From NCBI RefSeq assembly GCF_028768465.1, contig NZ_CP118225.1:2461001-2525000 (forward strand): DNA of 64,000 nucleotides, given 5' to 3'. The translations under genes and the position numbers were made by a program. This DNA is from Rhodopirellula sp. P2 (GTDB taxonomy: Bacteria; Planctomycetota; Planctomycetia; Pirellulales; Pirellulaceae). Positions 7,807 through 14,479 of this stretch are shown in pieces (position 1 is the first letter of the stretch; every line of letters begins with the position of its first letter). Below the pieces are notes generated by a model that worked only from the letters and a program-made list of their open reading frames with translations, had not been told where the DNA came from and ran no database searches.

Positions 7807-8129
7807 GGCTGATCCTTCCGCAATGGATTCGGCGGAGAATCAGTCGGTACTTCGACACGAATGCGGACGCCACCGGGAAGTTCAATCGTCGCGCTGGCGT
7901 GATTCGCAGCAGGAGTGGGGCGATCCGGTGTGGCTTGAAACGAGACGGGCACAAACTTGGCCACGGCGGAGGCTTTCGGATCCCGTGCCGAACGCAGCTT
8001 GCGTTTCCAATTGTAGAAAGAAGGCTGCGAAACACCTTCGGCGGTACAGAACTCAGCGACCGTCATCTGAGCCTGTTCAAATCGTTGCAGACGCTCCGTC
8101 CAAAGCTTCACGGTTTCGACTCGAGTCAT
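7803..8129 (-). CDS. tnpA: IS66 accessory protein TnpA (helix-turn-helix)
   Basis: 108 aa from ATG 8129, with an N-terminal helix-turn-helix of the transposase-8/IS3 OrfA kind: MTVAEFCTAEGVSQPSFYNW followed by KRKL. The Ala-Pro-rich middle leads to a conserved end, IELPGGVRIRVEVP. A longer frame from 8162 would place the start inside the region near the IS end and adds no conserved residues. It lies 76 bases from the right IS end and is the first gene of the tnpABC operon. Confidence 0.88.
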   Translation of the reverse strand: MTRVETVKLWTERLQRFEQAQMTVAEFCTAEGVSQPSFYNWKRKLRSARDPKASAVAKFVPVSFQATPDRPTPAANHASATIELPGGVRIRVEVPTDSPPNPLRKDQP

Positions 8130-8205
8130 GGGGGGCTCCATTGGGAAGCAAAGTAAACCCAATACCCTAAAGCCCGCGCCTACAATGGTTCTGGTGAACG
8201 GTTAC

Positions 8206-8213
8206 ACCGCACC
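8206..8213. repeat. IS66 target site duplication, right copy
   Basis: ACCGCACC, identical to 5568-5575. It sits within the transposase codons of the IS91-like element (Arg-Gly-Ala-Val of YVMRGAV). Confidence 0.9.
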
Positions 8214-8675
8214 TCGCATCACGTAGGGGGCCAAGTACGCGACCGCGAATTCGCCGCTGCCGACCGCTTCGCTGTCGACGACGAAGCGTCCCTTCCAGAC
8301 ATCATCGGGGATCGAATCAAAGAACGATTCGGATCGCAGTTTGTCTTTCAGCTTTCCGCGAAACAACCTCTCCAGAATCTGCTCGGGCACGAACACACTG
8401 GCGCGACTGCTTTGCCAAACGCCGCCAGCGTCGATGCCGCCGGCGGGAACCACGACGTGAACGTGCGGGTGGTAAACCAGGTCACGTCCCCACGTGTGCA
8501 GCACGCTGGTGAATCCCGTTTCGTTCACACCGACATGTCGCGGGTTGGTCGCTGCTTGCTGAAGTGCCTGAGCTGCCGCACTCATCATGGCGGCGTACAG
8601 GACCTTCTTCTGTTGGGCGGTCATTCGTGTTCCATGCTTCGCGATGTACTGGTCGCCATAGCGTTTCAAGACCAT
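8206..8675 (-). pseudogene. IS91-like HUH transposase, N-terminal part (interrupted, internally deleted)
   Basis: Contains the HUH motif (YHPHVHVVVPAGG), the region LFRGKLKDKLRSESFFDSIPDDVWKG split across known IS91 blocks, and AYLAPYVMRG with two tyrosines three residues apart, as in Y2 rolling-circle transposases. The start ATG overlaps the end of the upstream recombinase by 10 bases. The first residues (KRYGDQYIAKHGTRMTAQQK) jump straight to YAAMMSAAAQAL. The Cys-rich zinc domain of about 100 residues normally between them is missing, so the copy was probably defective before IS66 entered. Confidence 0.8.
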
Positions 8676-9535
8676 TGAAACGCCTTTCGTGAAAGGCCTT
8701 GCTCGGCGACGTCCCCGTTCATGATCTGAGCGACGATCTGCCTGCCTCTTTCGTCACCCAGGCGTGTCAGGTGGAGGTAGACCTCGGTTGCTTGCAAGTT
8801 CTTGTGTCCGAGGTAGCCTTGCAGAACCTTGAGGTTGACTCCGGCGTCCAGCATCGCGGTGGCGTAGGAATGCCTCAGTGTGTGCGGAGTCAATCCGGAG
8901 TCTTGCCAGCCCAGCGACTCGGTGACTTTCGTGAACCCACGCTGGATCGTCCTGGCACTGATGGGTTGGTCAGCCTTCGACGCCGGAGTGTTTCTCTGCG
9001 TCGCCGGAAGCAACCAGTTTGGATTGCGATGGGTTGCCCAGTGAGCACGAAACGCATCGAGGGTAGCTTGAGGCAGTGGGACTTCGCGTTGCCGGTGTCC
9101 TTTGGTGGTGCAAACGCGGAGCATCATTCGATCGGCGTCCACGTCTTGGGGTCTCAAGTGGCGAACGTCGACGCCACGGAGTCCGCAGGAGTACATGGCT
9201 CGAAAGATGACTTGCAGATGGGACGCCACGGTGGCGTCAATGAGTTGCCAGCATCGCTCGGGTACCAAGACCATTGGGAGCGTGTTGGACTTGGGTAAGC
9301 GGACTGCTTGCAGAGTGGGCCAGTCGCGAGGAACGGTCACACGAAAGAAGAATTTCAATGCTCCGACGATTGGCCGCATCGAACCGATCTGCAGTTGCTG
9401 TCTTCGCAGCAAGACATACTGCCGGACCTGTGCTTCGGAGAGTTTTTCCGGGGAGCAAGCGAAGTGCTCAGCCAAGTGGGCGATCGCATTGCGGTAGCAC
9501 GCGATGGTGCTGGGTTGCTTTCCGCTGAGCAGCAA
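8666..9535 (-). CDS. Tyrosine recombinase associated with the IS91-like element
   Basis: 289 aa from TTG 9535. It has an N-terminal SAM-like domain (TIACYRNAIAHLAEHF) and a full catalytic set: Arg in CGLRGVDVRHL, Lys in TKGHRQREVPL, HTLRHSYATAM, and GHKNLQATEVY with the Tyr. Such recombinases accompany many IS91-like transposases and overlap them, as here. The coding frame continues upstream as LTRFHSDLAKRFREDLLL to about 9596, where a run of seven T on the plus strand (9588-9594) precedes a likely original ATG at 9602 in another frame. One base in that run appears to have shifted the native start out of frame. Confidence 0.8.
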   Translation of the reverse strand: MLLSGKQPSTIACYRNAIAHLAEHFACSPEKLSEAQVRQYVLLRRQQLQIGSMRPIVGALKFFFRVTVPRDWPTLQAVRLPKSNTLPMVLVPERCWQLIDATVASHLQVIFRAMYSCGLRGVDVRHLRPQDVDADRMMLRVCTTKGHRQREVPLPQATLDAFRAHWATHRNPNWLLPATQRNTPASKADQPISARTIQRGFTKVTESLGWQDSGLTPHTLRHSYATAMLDAGVNLKVLQGYLGHKNLQATEVYLHLTRLGDERGRQIVAQIMNGDVAEQGLSRKAFQWS

Positions 9536-9602
9536 GTCTTCTCGAAACCGCTTGGCGAGGTCAGAGTGAAAGCGAGTGAGCGTGGCCTTTTTTTGAAGTC
9601 AT

Positions 9603-9702
9603 CGTCGAGTTCCTGACGAGGGAGTGAAGTGAAAGACAGGGGACACCATAATCACCGAAGCAGTCTCCACCCCAACCCCGCCGCAAAGCGGCTCACTTGA
9701 AC
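9603..9702. other. 5' end of the IS91-like element, non-coding
   Basis: About 100 bases upstream of the recombinase gene, ending ...CACTTGAAC next to the attC3 remainder. It probably holds the element terminus and promoter. No confident hairpin or promoter was identified. Confidence 0.35.
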
Positions 9703-9903
9703 ATGGTGTTTACGCAAAGCCGCGGCTTCGTCGTTGGAGCGTCTTTCGGTTTGCAACGTCATTTGCTTCGGTGAAGCGTTTGGGTTTGCCACGCCGCGGA
9801 CACCGCCTCTATGGCAACGTGGCAATCCTTTGGTAAACTGTTTTGTGTTGCGACGCTTTCTGGCTTCAGGGAGAAGCGGTGTCGTAAAAACCTTCCGTTA
9901 TCC
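9703..9903 (+). repeat. attC3, right fragment (long type)
   Basis: Resumes with ATGG and the inner arm (GGTGTTTACG, one base off consensus) and ends with CGTAAAAACC then GTTATCC (9897-9903). Joined to GGACAAC at 4818-4824 it makes a 208-bp attC closely matching attC1 (207 bp). Confidence 0.75.
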
Positions 9904-9940
9904 GCTCCAAGTTTAGTGGTGTCCACCCGAATACAATCGT

Positions 9941-10909
9941 ATGCCCCGCATCGTCTATTCTCGACACTACAACATTGGTTTCTACGGCCTCGAACGTCTT
10001 CACCCGTTTGACTCGCGTAAATACGGCCGCGTTTGGGGATTGCTTCGTCGCCACTTTGGCTCATCGCTCTCCGGGCTTCATGTGAGACCGCGACGTGCAG
10101 CCTCCCGCGATGAACTGATGCTGGTTCACTCGAACGACTATCTCACTCGATTGCGCGATCCAAAATACGTCGCTGGTGCACTTGAGGTTCCGCCGGTTCG
10201 GCGTCTTCCAAGTTGGGCGATTGACTGGCACGTGCTCCGGCCGATGCGGTGGGCAACGCGGGGCACGATACTCGCCGCAGCCAACGCGCTGGAACACGGC
10301 TTTGCTGTCAATCTTAGCGGTGGATACCACCACGCCAAACCTAACCACGGTGAGGGGTTCTCAATCTACGCGGATATTGGCATCGCCGTCGCTGCGATGC
10401 GTGCCCAACAATTGATTGCTGATGACTCACGAATCGCGTACATCGACACCGACGCGCATCAAGGCAACGGCGTCTGCCACACGTTCATGTCCGACAATCG
10501 CGTTTTCATTTTTGATATTTTCAACTGTCGCATCTATCCGATTTTCGATGTTGATGCGCGGAAGCGGGTCGATTGTGATGTTGGTATCAACAGTTCGATC
10601 ACGGATTCCGAATACATGGGCGAACTCCATAATCGGCTGCCGGGGTTTCTTGATTCCGTGGGGCGGTCGCCCATCGGTTTGGCCATCTACAATGCGGGCA
10701 CCGATGTTTTCGCGGGCGACCCACTCGGAGGCCTCAGTATATCGGCGGACACTATCCGCGAACGCGACCTATTTGTTGTTCGCGAGCTACGCAAACGCAA
10801 CATTCCTACAATCATGGTTCTTAGCGGTGGCTACACCAAGCAGAGTTACCAGCTTGTTGCTGATTCTGTTATCGAACTGATTGAGATGGAGACCGCAGAG
10901 GGCGGATAG
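9941..10909 (+). CDS. HDAC11-like (class IV) deacetylase, cassette 4
   Basis: 322 aa and full length for a histone-deacetylase-fold enzyme. Visible signatures: HPFDSRKYG near the N-terminus, LVHSNDYL, the catalytic pair in LSGGYHHAKPNHGEGF, zinc ligands Asp and His in YIDTDAHQGNG and Asp in YNAGTDVFAGDPLGGLSIS, and SGGYTKQSYQ at the C-terminal end. The spacing and the GGLSIS segment fit the HDAC11/class IV branch. The family removes acyl groups from lysines or polyamines using zinc; the bacterial substrate is unknown. There is no signal peptide, so it is cytoplasmic. It is the sole gene of its cassette, and its TAG stop lies inside the attC outer core GGATAGC. A clear Shine-Dalgarno sequence is not seen. 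Confidence 0.9.
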   Translation: MPRIVYSRHYNIGFYGLERLHPFDSRKYGRVWGLLRRHFGSSLSGLHVRPRRAASRDELMLVHSNDYLTRLRDPKYVAGALEVPPVRRLPSWAIDWHVLRPMRWATRGTILAAANALEHGFAVNLSGGYHHAKPNHGEGFSIYADIGIAVAAMRAQQLIADDSRIAYIDTDAHQGNGVCHTFMSDNRVFIFDIFNCRIYPIFDVDARKRVDCDVGINSSITDSEYMGELHNRLPGFLDSVGRSPIGLAIYNAGTDVFAGDPLGGLSISADTIRERDLFVVRELRKRNIPTIMVLSGGYTKQSYQLVADSVIELIEMETAEGG

Positions 10910-11042
10910 CATGGTTTTTACGCTAGGCCCCTTCGGGGACATCTTCGGCGTGGTTTTGGCCGCGGCTCCATGATACAATCAAATCAGATTCAGAACATCT
11001 TCGCTTCGATTGCGGCGATGTCGTAAAAACCTTCCGTTGTGT
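10904..11042 (+). repeat. attC4
   Basis: Outer core GGATAGC (10904-10910; the cassette start GTTATCC at 9897 predicts GGATAAC, so one base differs) and GTTGTGT (11036-11042). Inner arms GGTTTTTACG and CGTAAAAACC. 139 bp, nearly identical in its interior to attC11. Confidence 0.85.
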
Positions 11043-11046
11043 GACC

Positions 11047-11331
11047 CTAGAGTGAACGGATGTCACGATCACCAGCGATGACGCTTGCGACTTCGATACC
11101 GTTCTCGATCGGCCTGAAGAATATCACGTAGCGACCAACCACATTGCTGCGAATGTCGGCACCGTACTCAGGCCGCCGTTCTCCAAATTCGGGCGTTGTC
11201 GCGATAAGCTTGCACTTCCCTTCGATTTTCTCGACCCAATTAGCCGCCGCAATGGGTTTGTCTCGCGCGATGTAATCGTAAATGTCTGACAAATCCCGCC
11301 GTGCGGACGGTGCAATTATCAACCTTGGCAT
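11047..11331 (-). CDS. RelE/ParE-family toxin (cassette 5)
   Basis: 94 aa with the ParE/RelE fold pattern: beta strand at the start (MPRLIIAPSARRDLSDI), helix, the motif YIARDKPIAAANW, then EFGERRPEYG and VGRYVIFFRPIENGIEVASVI. The ATG overlaps the antitoxin stop by one base (TAATG). Family members inhibit DNA gyrase or cleave mRNA on ribosomes; which applies cannot be told. The gene runs against cassette polarity, so it must be transcribed from a promoter of its own operon. It is homologous to the toxins of cassettes 8 and 11. Confidence 0.85.
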   Translation of the reverse strand: MPRLIIAPSARRDLSDIYDYIARDKPIAAANWVEKIEGKCKLIATTPEFGERRPEYGADIRSNVVGRYVIFFRPIENGIEVASVIAGDRDIRSL

Positions 11332-11573
11332 TACTCGGCTGACTCCATCGCCTTCTTAGCGCGTTCTCGTAATTCGCTGAACACGACATCTCCGTCGATT
11401 CCTTGCCCCGCGTCTAGCTCATCAATTCCCTTTTGAATTTCCGCTCGCAACTGCTGCTGGCTTTTCAATAGCTGCACGCCAGCGGCAATTGCGGCTTCTG
11501 CAGATTCAAACTGCCCAGACGCCACCAAACCCTCTACAAATTGCATGGAATCGGGGCTAAGCTGTACATTCAT
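11331..11573 (-). CDS. ParD-like antitoxin (cassette 5)
   Basis: 80 aa from ATG 11573; a frame extension to 11603 would run into the attC boundary and is rejected. It has a short ribbon-helix-helix-like start (MNVQLSPDSMQFVEGLVASG) and the ParD signature EAAIAAGVQLLKSQQQLRAEIQKGIDELDAG, ending in an acidic, flexible tail. It precedes the toxin in the same operon, as usual. It should neutralise the toxin and repress the operon, whose promoter would lie within the last 30 bases before the attC or inside the attC itself. Confidence 0.85.
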   Translation of the reverse strand: MNVQLSPDSMQFVEGLVASGQFESAEAAIAAGVQLLKSQQQLRAEIQKGIDELDAGQGIDGDVVFSELRERAKKAMESAE

Positions 11574-11601
11574 GGATACCTCCAACCGGGGCTGCCGGGT
11601 C

Positions 11602-11740
11602 ACACAACATGGTTTTTACGCAGAGGCCTTGCGGGCACACCTTCGATGTGGTGCAGACCTCGCTTCCATTGTACACCTAATCCAAGTTCAAACCATCTAC
11701 ACTTTGGTGGCGGCGGTGTCGTAAAAGCCGTCCGTTGGCC
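11602..11740 (+). repeat. attC5
   Basis: Outer core ACACAAC (11602-11608), exact complement of the cassette start GTTGTGT at 11036, and GTTGGCC (11734-11740). Inner arms GGTTTTTACG and CGTAAAAGCC. 139 bp. Confidence 0.85.
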
Positions 11741-11756
11741 GACCTAGCGTTTACAA

Positions 11757-12164
11757 ATGGAACACTACAAGGTCATGCTCGTTTCGGACACTCGCTCGCC
11801 GCAGATCGGTGCTGTCCGCCTTCACGACGATTCTGACGACTCACTCATCGAACTGTCCTTTGACGGCAACGCCTTCACTGGGACTGGTGATGACTTCTTT
11901 GACGCGTTCTGCCAAATCCGCGAGCAACTCGAACCGCTTGGTTTGCTCCCGCAATGCTACGCCGCTCATCGTCTCGCATTTCCGGCCGGCATGTCTCGCA
12001 GCATGGGCGGTGGCGTCAAACTTTACCGTCTAACGCTCGGCAAACAGGCTCTGATGGGCGACCTGATACACATGTTCGACACTGGCGATGATAATGAACC
12101 TGTTTCGGTGGCTGACCAGCGTGCATTCTTTGACAAATGGATCGGTTCACTCGGCAGATCATAG
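11757..12164 (+). CDS. Cassette 6 protein, unknown (135 aa)
   Basis: Starts at ATG 11757. Soluble and acidic, with a beta-rich first half (YKVMLVSDTRSPQIGAVRL, then SLIELSFDGNAFTGTG), a helix (DDFFDAFCQIREQLEPLG) and a segment LPQCYAAHRLAFPAGMSRS followed by GGGVKLYRLTLG. It ends DQRAFFDKWIGSLGRS. No recognised family. The single-gene cassette has the usual compact layout, with 3 bases between the stop and the attC outer core. Confidence 0.65.
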   Translation: MEHYKVMLVSDTRSPQIGAVRLHDDSDDSLIELSFDGNAFTGTGDDFFDAFCQIREQLEPLGLLPQCYAAHRLAFPAGMSRSMGGGVKLYRLTLGKQALMGDLIHMFDTGDDNEPVSVADQRAFFDKWIGSLGRS

Positions 12165-12167
12165 GTC

Positions 12168-12304
12168 GGCCAACATGGTTTTTACGCTAGTCGCTCCGCG
12201 ATCACCTTCGCTCTTTGGAAATGGGCGTTCGCCTTGGTGCAATTTTACCTACTCAAAGTCGCTCGCTTCGTTTTAGGCGGTGTCGTAAAGACCTTCCGTT
12301 AGCC
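12168..12304 (+). repeat. attC6
   Basis: Outer core GGCCAAC (12168-12174), exact complement of the cassette start GTTGGCC, and GTTAGCC (12298-12304). Inner arms GGTTTTTACG and CGTAAAGACC. 137 bp, same interior type as attC7. Confidence 0.85.
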
Positions 12305-12311
12305 GCCGTTA

Positions 12312-12635
12312 GTGTTCCCTGACTTCAAACCGTTTCACGATTCGCTGCCCGATGGCGGGTTCGTCACCACTGATGAACGCGCCGCATTGCTCGCCGCCGA
12401 GTTCCAACGCGAATTGCCGCCCGGACACCTGCTCGACACTATCGCCGTGAACGTGGTCGCACATCGCGAAGGGACTGACGACATACTCTGCTGGTATCGT
12501 GATTCCCAAATGCGTTTCACTGTCGTCCATCTCTCTTGGCTTGGCCGCACGGAGATCAATGCTGAACATCCGACGGTCGAATCCGATGGTACGTTTGACG
12601 ACTTCCTTGCCTACGAGCGTCGTTTCTCTGCTTGA
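12312..12635 (+). CDS. Cassette 7 protein, unknown (107 aa)
   Basis: Begins with GTG at 12312, 13 bases after the cassette boundary; there is no ATG in the first part of the frame. The protein reads like a small alpha/beta domain: DERAALLAAEFQRELPPGH, then AVNVVAHREGTDDILCWY and MRFTVVHLSWLGRTEIN, ending FDDFLAYERRFSA. This resembles small cassette-borne proteins of unknown role. No signal peptide or membrane segment. Confidence 0.6.
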   Translation: MFPDFKPFHDSLPDGGFVTTDERAALLAAEFQRELPPGHLLDTIAVNVVAHREGTDDILCWYRDSQMRFTVVHLSWLGRTEINAEHPTVESDGTFDDFLAYERRFSA

Positions 12636-12642
12636 CCGCGGC

Positions 12643-12780
12643 AGCTAACATGGTTTTTACGATAGTCGCTCCCCGATCACCTTCGCTCTTTGGCAGCGGG
12701 CGTTCGCATTGGTACAATCTCTCTTAACACAGAGTCAACCGCTTCGTTCATGGCGGTGACGTAAAAACCTCCCGTTATGT
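12643..12780 (+). repeat. attC7
   Basis: Outer core AGCTAAC (12643-12649) and GTTATGT (12774-12780). Inner arms GGTTTTTACG and CGTAAAAACC. The 5' core differs from the complement of the cassette start (GGCTAAC) at one position. 138 bp. Confidence 0.82.
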
Positions 12781-12784
12781 GCCC

Positions 12785-13069
12785 CTAGATTTTCGGGTCG
12801 TCAACTTCGCCTCGAATGACGCGGACGATCTCCAAGAATCCTTCGACTCGCCGAAAGAATATCACGTAGCTGCCAATGTACGTGGAGCGAATGCCATCGC
12901 CGAATTCCGGACGCGTGTCGCCCACATCAGGATGCTTGACCACCAAGCGACATTTCTCCCGCAGCTTCTGCACCCATTGTCGAGCGGCGACCGGTTTGTC
13001 GCGTGCGATGTATCGAGCGATCTGCTTGAGGTCTTCTTTCGATTTCGCAGAATACCGAAGTCTCGGCAT
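12785..13069 (-). CDS. RelE/ParE-family toxin (cassette 8)
   Basis: 94 aa from ATG 13069; the open frame extends upstream to 13192 but that part overlaps the antitoxin and is not conserved. It is clearly homologous to the cassette 5 toxin: MPRLRYSAKSKEDLKQIARY, then IARDKPVAARQW, GDTRPEFGDGIRS and GSYVIFFRRVEGFLEIVRVI. It sits 4 bases downstream of its antitoxin in the reverse orientation to cassette polarity. Likely a translation or gyrase inhibitor. Confidence 0.85.
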   Translation of the reverse strand: MPRLRYSAKSKEDLKQIARYIARDKPVAARQWVQKLREKCRLVVKHPDVGDTRPEFGDGIRSTYIGSYVIFFRRVEGFLEIVRVIRGEVDDPKI

Positions 13070-13073
13070 GTTT

Positions 13074-13322
13074 TCAGCTTCCTTGCTGTTCGGCTTCTGC
13101 CTTATCAATCTCGGCTTCGACCTCATTGAACACGGTTTCTTCGTCGCAGAATTCACCGGCATCCAATTGACTGACACCCTTTTGAATCTCACCGCGCAAT
13201 TGTTCGCGTCCCATCAACAGCTTTACGCCCTCGACAATGGCATCCTCCTCAGAGGTGAATCTTCCTTGGGCGACAAGACCTTTCACGAAATCGTTGACTT
13301 CGCTCGGCAGGTTGAGATTCAT
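13074..13322 (-). CDS. ParD-like antitoxin (cassette 8)
   Basis: 82 aa starting MNLNLPSEVNDFVKGLVAQG, with the ParD-type middle FTSEEDAIVEGVKLLMGREQ and LRGEIQKGVSQLDAG, then an acidic tail (ETVFNEVEAEIDKAEAEQQ). It is homologous to the cassette 5 antitoxin. It is first in a two-gene operon read against the array. The start lies 25 bases from the attC outer core, leaving almost no promoter space unless the promoter lies within the attC. Confidence 0.82.
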   Translation of the reverse strand: MNLNLPSEVNDFVKGLVAQGRFTSEEDAIVEGVKLLMGREQLRGEIQKGVSQLDAGEFCDEETVFNEVEAEIDKAEAEQQGS

Positions 13323-13346
13323 GGCTTCACTCCAATGGGCCGGGGC

Positions 13347-13485
13347 ACATCACATGGGTTTTACGCTGAGGCCCTTCGGGCACACCTTCGACTTGGTTCA
13401 GGACTCGATCTCATTGTACAATGAAATCTAAATCAAACCACCTTCGCTTCGGTTGCGACGGTGTCGTAAAAACCGTCCGTTGTGC
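13347..13485 (+). repeat. attC8
   Basis: Outer core ACATCAC (13347-13353; the cassette start GTTATGT predicts ACATAAC, one base off) and GTTGTGC (13479-13485). Inner arms GGGTTTTACG and CGTAAAAACC. 139 bp. Interior closely matches attC5, the site of the other reverse toxin-antitoxin cassette. Confidence 0.82.
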
Positions 13486-13502
13486 GACTCAATCAAACGA
13501 AT

Positions 13503-13709
13503 ATGGATGTTCTTGCTGACATCGCGTTGACCTACTTTCGCACATTCCTCTTTTGCTCTAGCGAATCGGACATTGACCCCGACTTCGCCTGCAAGCAAAT
13601 GGAGAGCTTTCCGTAGTACGTCGCCACCCTCTCCGGCGTCGAGCGTGTGGCTCTGTCGACAGCGTCTCAACGTGCTTTGGACTTCGCACTTCGGCCACCA
13701 GACGAATAG
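13503..13709 (+). pseudogene. Cassette 9 small ORF broken by an in-frame stop
   Basis: From ATG 13503 the frame reads MDVLADIALTYFRTFLFC and on to KQMESFP, meets TAG at 13614-13616, then continues in the same frame as YVATLSGVERVALSTASQ to a stop at 13707-13709. The two halves together (68 residues plus the internal stop) look like one small protein. It may be a nonsense-mutated remnant or only the first 37 codons may be used. Its 3' end coincides with sequence resembling a cassette start (TAGCCGCTCCG). Confidence 0.4.
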
Positions 13710-13722
13710 CCGCTCCGAGATC

Positions 13723-14301
13723 ATGTCGATTCATGCTTTATCTCTGCATCCGGCTGACCCTGCGTTCAGACCGCCACCCGATTTCGCCGACCAACTGCGT
13801 CTCCTTGATTTTCTCGGCGATGAGTTCGACTATTTCGGCGATGTCCGCTTTCGTCCCGGAACTTCGTTCTTCGACCTTATCCGTTTTGAGCGCACTCACA
13901 ACGTCATCGAACTCAAACCCTCTGCTGACGGCCTAACAGAGCTGCCTCCGCAGGGCAGCAGAAACTTTGTGCAAATCGAGCTGTCTTCGTCGGATGAAAC
14001 GGGCGTGACGTGCGGTTGTAATATCCGCGATCCGTTGTGTCCCGTCTGTGCAAATCCGCTTGGAGATTGGGGTGATTTGATTGGCGCTTGGCACGATACA
14101 AATGCACAATCTAACTGCCCTGATTGCGGCCACGGATGCACAATCCCGAATCTCAACTGGCAACATGTCGCCGGGTTTGCCCGTTACTGGATCACGATTC
14201 AGCAAATCTACGAAGGCGAGGCTGCACCTACCGATCAATTTCTCGACTTACTCGCCGGTGCCACTGGCTGCGAATGGCGATATCTTTGGTGCCATCTCTA
14301 A
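13723..14301 (+). CDS. Cassette 9 zinc-ribbon-like protein, unknown (192 aa)
   Basis: ATG 13723 is chosen over the longer frame from 13573, because the extra 50 residues are low-complexity and overlap the upstream small ORF in another frame. The first half is acidic and beta-rich (FADQLRLLDFLGDEFDYF, FFDLIRFERTHNVIEL). The second half carries CGCNIRDPLCPVCANP and, 27 residues on, CPDCGHGC, a probable structural zinc site. It ends EWRYLWCHL. Function unknown. It is 17 bases before an attC whose outer core does not match the start of this cassette. Confidence 0.65.
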   Translation: MSIHALSLHPADPAFRPPPDFADQLRLLDFLGDEFDYFGDVRFRPGTSFFDLIRFERTHNVIELKPSADGLTELPPQGSRNFVQIELSSSDETGVTCGCNIRDPLCPVCANPLGDWGDLIGAWHDTNAQSNCPDCGHGCTIPNLNWQHVAGFARYWITIQQIYEGEAAPTDQFLDLLAGATGCEWRYLWCHL

Positions 14302-14317
14302 CCCTGTCGCGGCGGGC

Positions 14318-14454
14318 GGCTAACAGGGTTTTTGCGCTAGGCCTTCGGCACACCTTCCATTTTTGTCAACGCGGGCTGGCGTTGGTACAATTTCTGGTAG
14401 TTCAGATATCGTTCGCTTCGTTCAGGGCGGTGTCGTAAAAAACTTCCGTTGGGC
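14318..14454 (+). repeat. attC9
   Basis: Outer core GGCTAAC (14318-14324) and GTTGGGC (14448-14454). Inner arms GGTTTTTGCG and CGTAAAAAAC. The 5' core implies a cassette starting GTTAGCC, but the delimited cassette starts GTTGTGC (13479), so the unit is probably composite. 137 bp. Confidence 0.82.
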
Positions 14455-14479
14455 GGCACCGCTCGAATGGCTATCCGCT

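Larger units (their letters stand above)
5576..8205 (-). mobile_element. IS66-family insertion sequence (complete, 2630 bp)
   Basis: Termini are imperfect inverted repeats starting GTAACCGTTCACC (left, 5576) and, on the other strand, the same 13 bases from 8205 inward. Pairing continues as GGGACCATT and AGAACCATT. The element carries tnpA, tnpB and tnpC in the standard order on the minus strand and is bordered by the 8-bp duplication ACCGCACC. All three reading frames are intact, so it may be active and recent. Confidence 0.92.
4825..9702 (-). mobile_element. IS91-like element (with recombinase), interrupted by IS66
   Basis: The 4878-bp insertion splits attC3. Without the nested IS66 copy and its duplicated target it would be about 2240 bp. 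It encodes, on the minus strand, a tyrosine recombinase and an IS91-type HUH transposase remnant. There is no clear long target duplication, only a shared AAC at both junctions, consistent with IS91-type rolling-circle insertion. On the transposase strand the 3' end abuts GTTG, close to the GTTC/CTTG targets known for IS91. Exact ends are uncertain by about 3 bases. Confidence 0.6.

Noticed and set aside
9703-9903. An independent, separate attC (with CTTGAAC as outer core)
   Set aside because: CTTGAAC belongs to the IS end or target; joining 4818-4824 with 9703 gives a site whose core matches the cassette start, which the independent reading cannot explain.
13573-13722. Longer N-terminus for the cassette 9 zinc-ribbon protein
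   Set aside because: The extra 50 residues are low-complexity, overlap a better small ORF in another frame and start without a ribosome-binding site.
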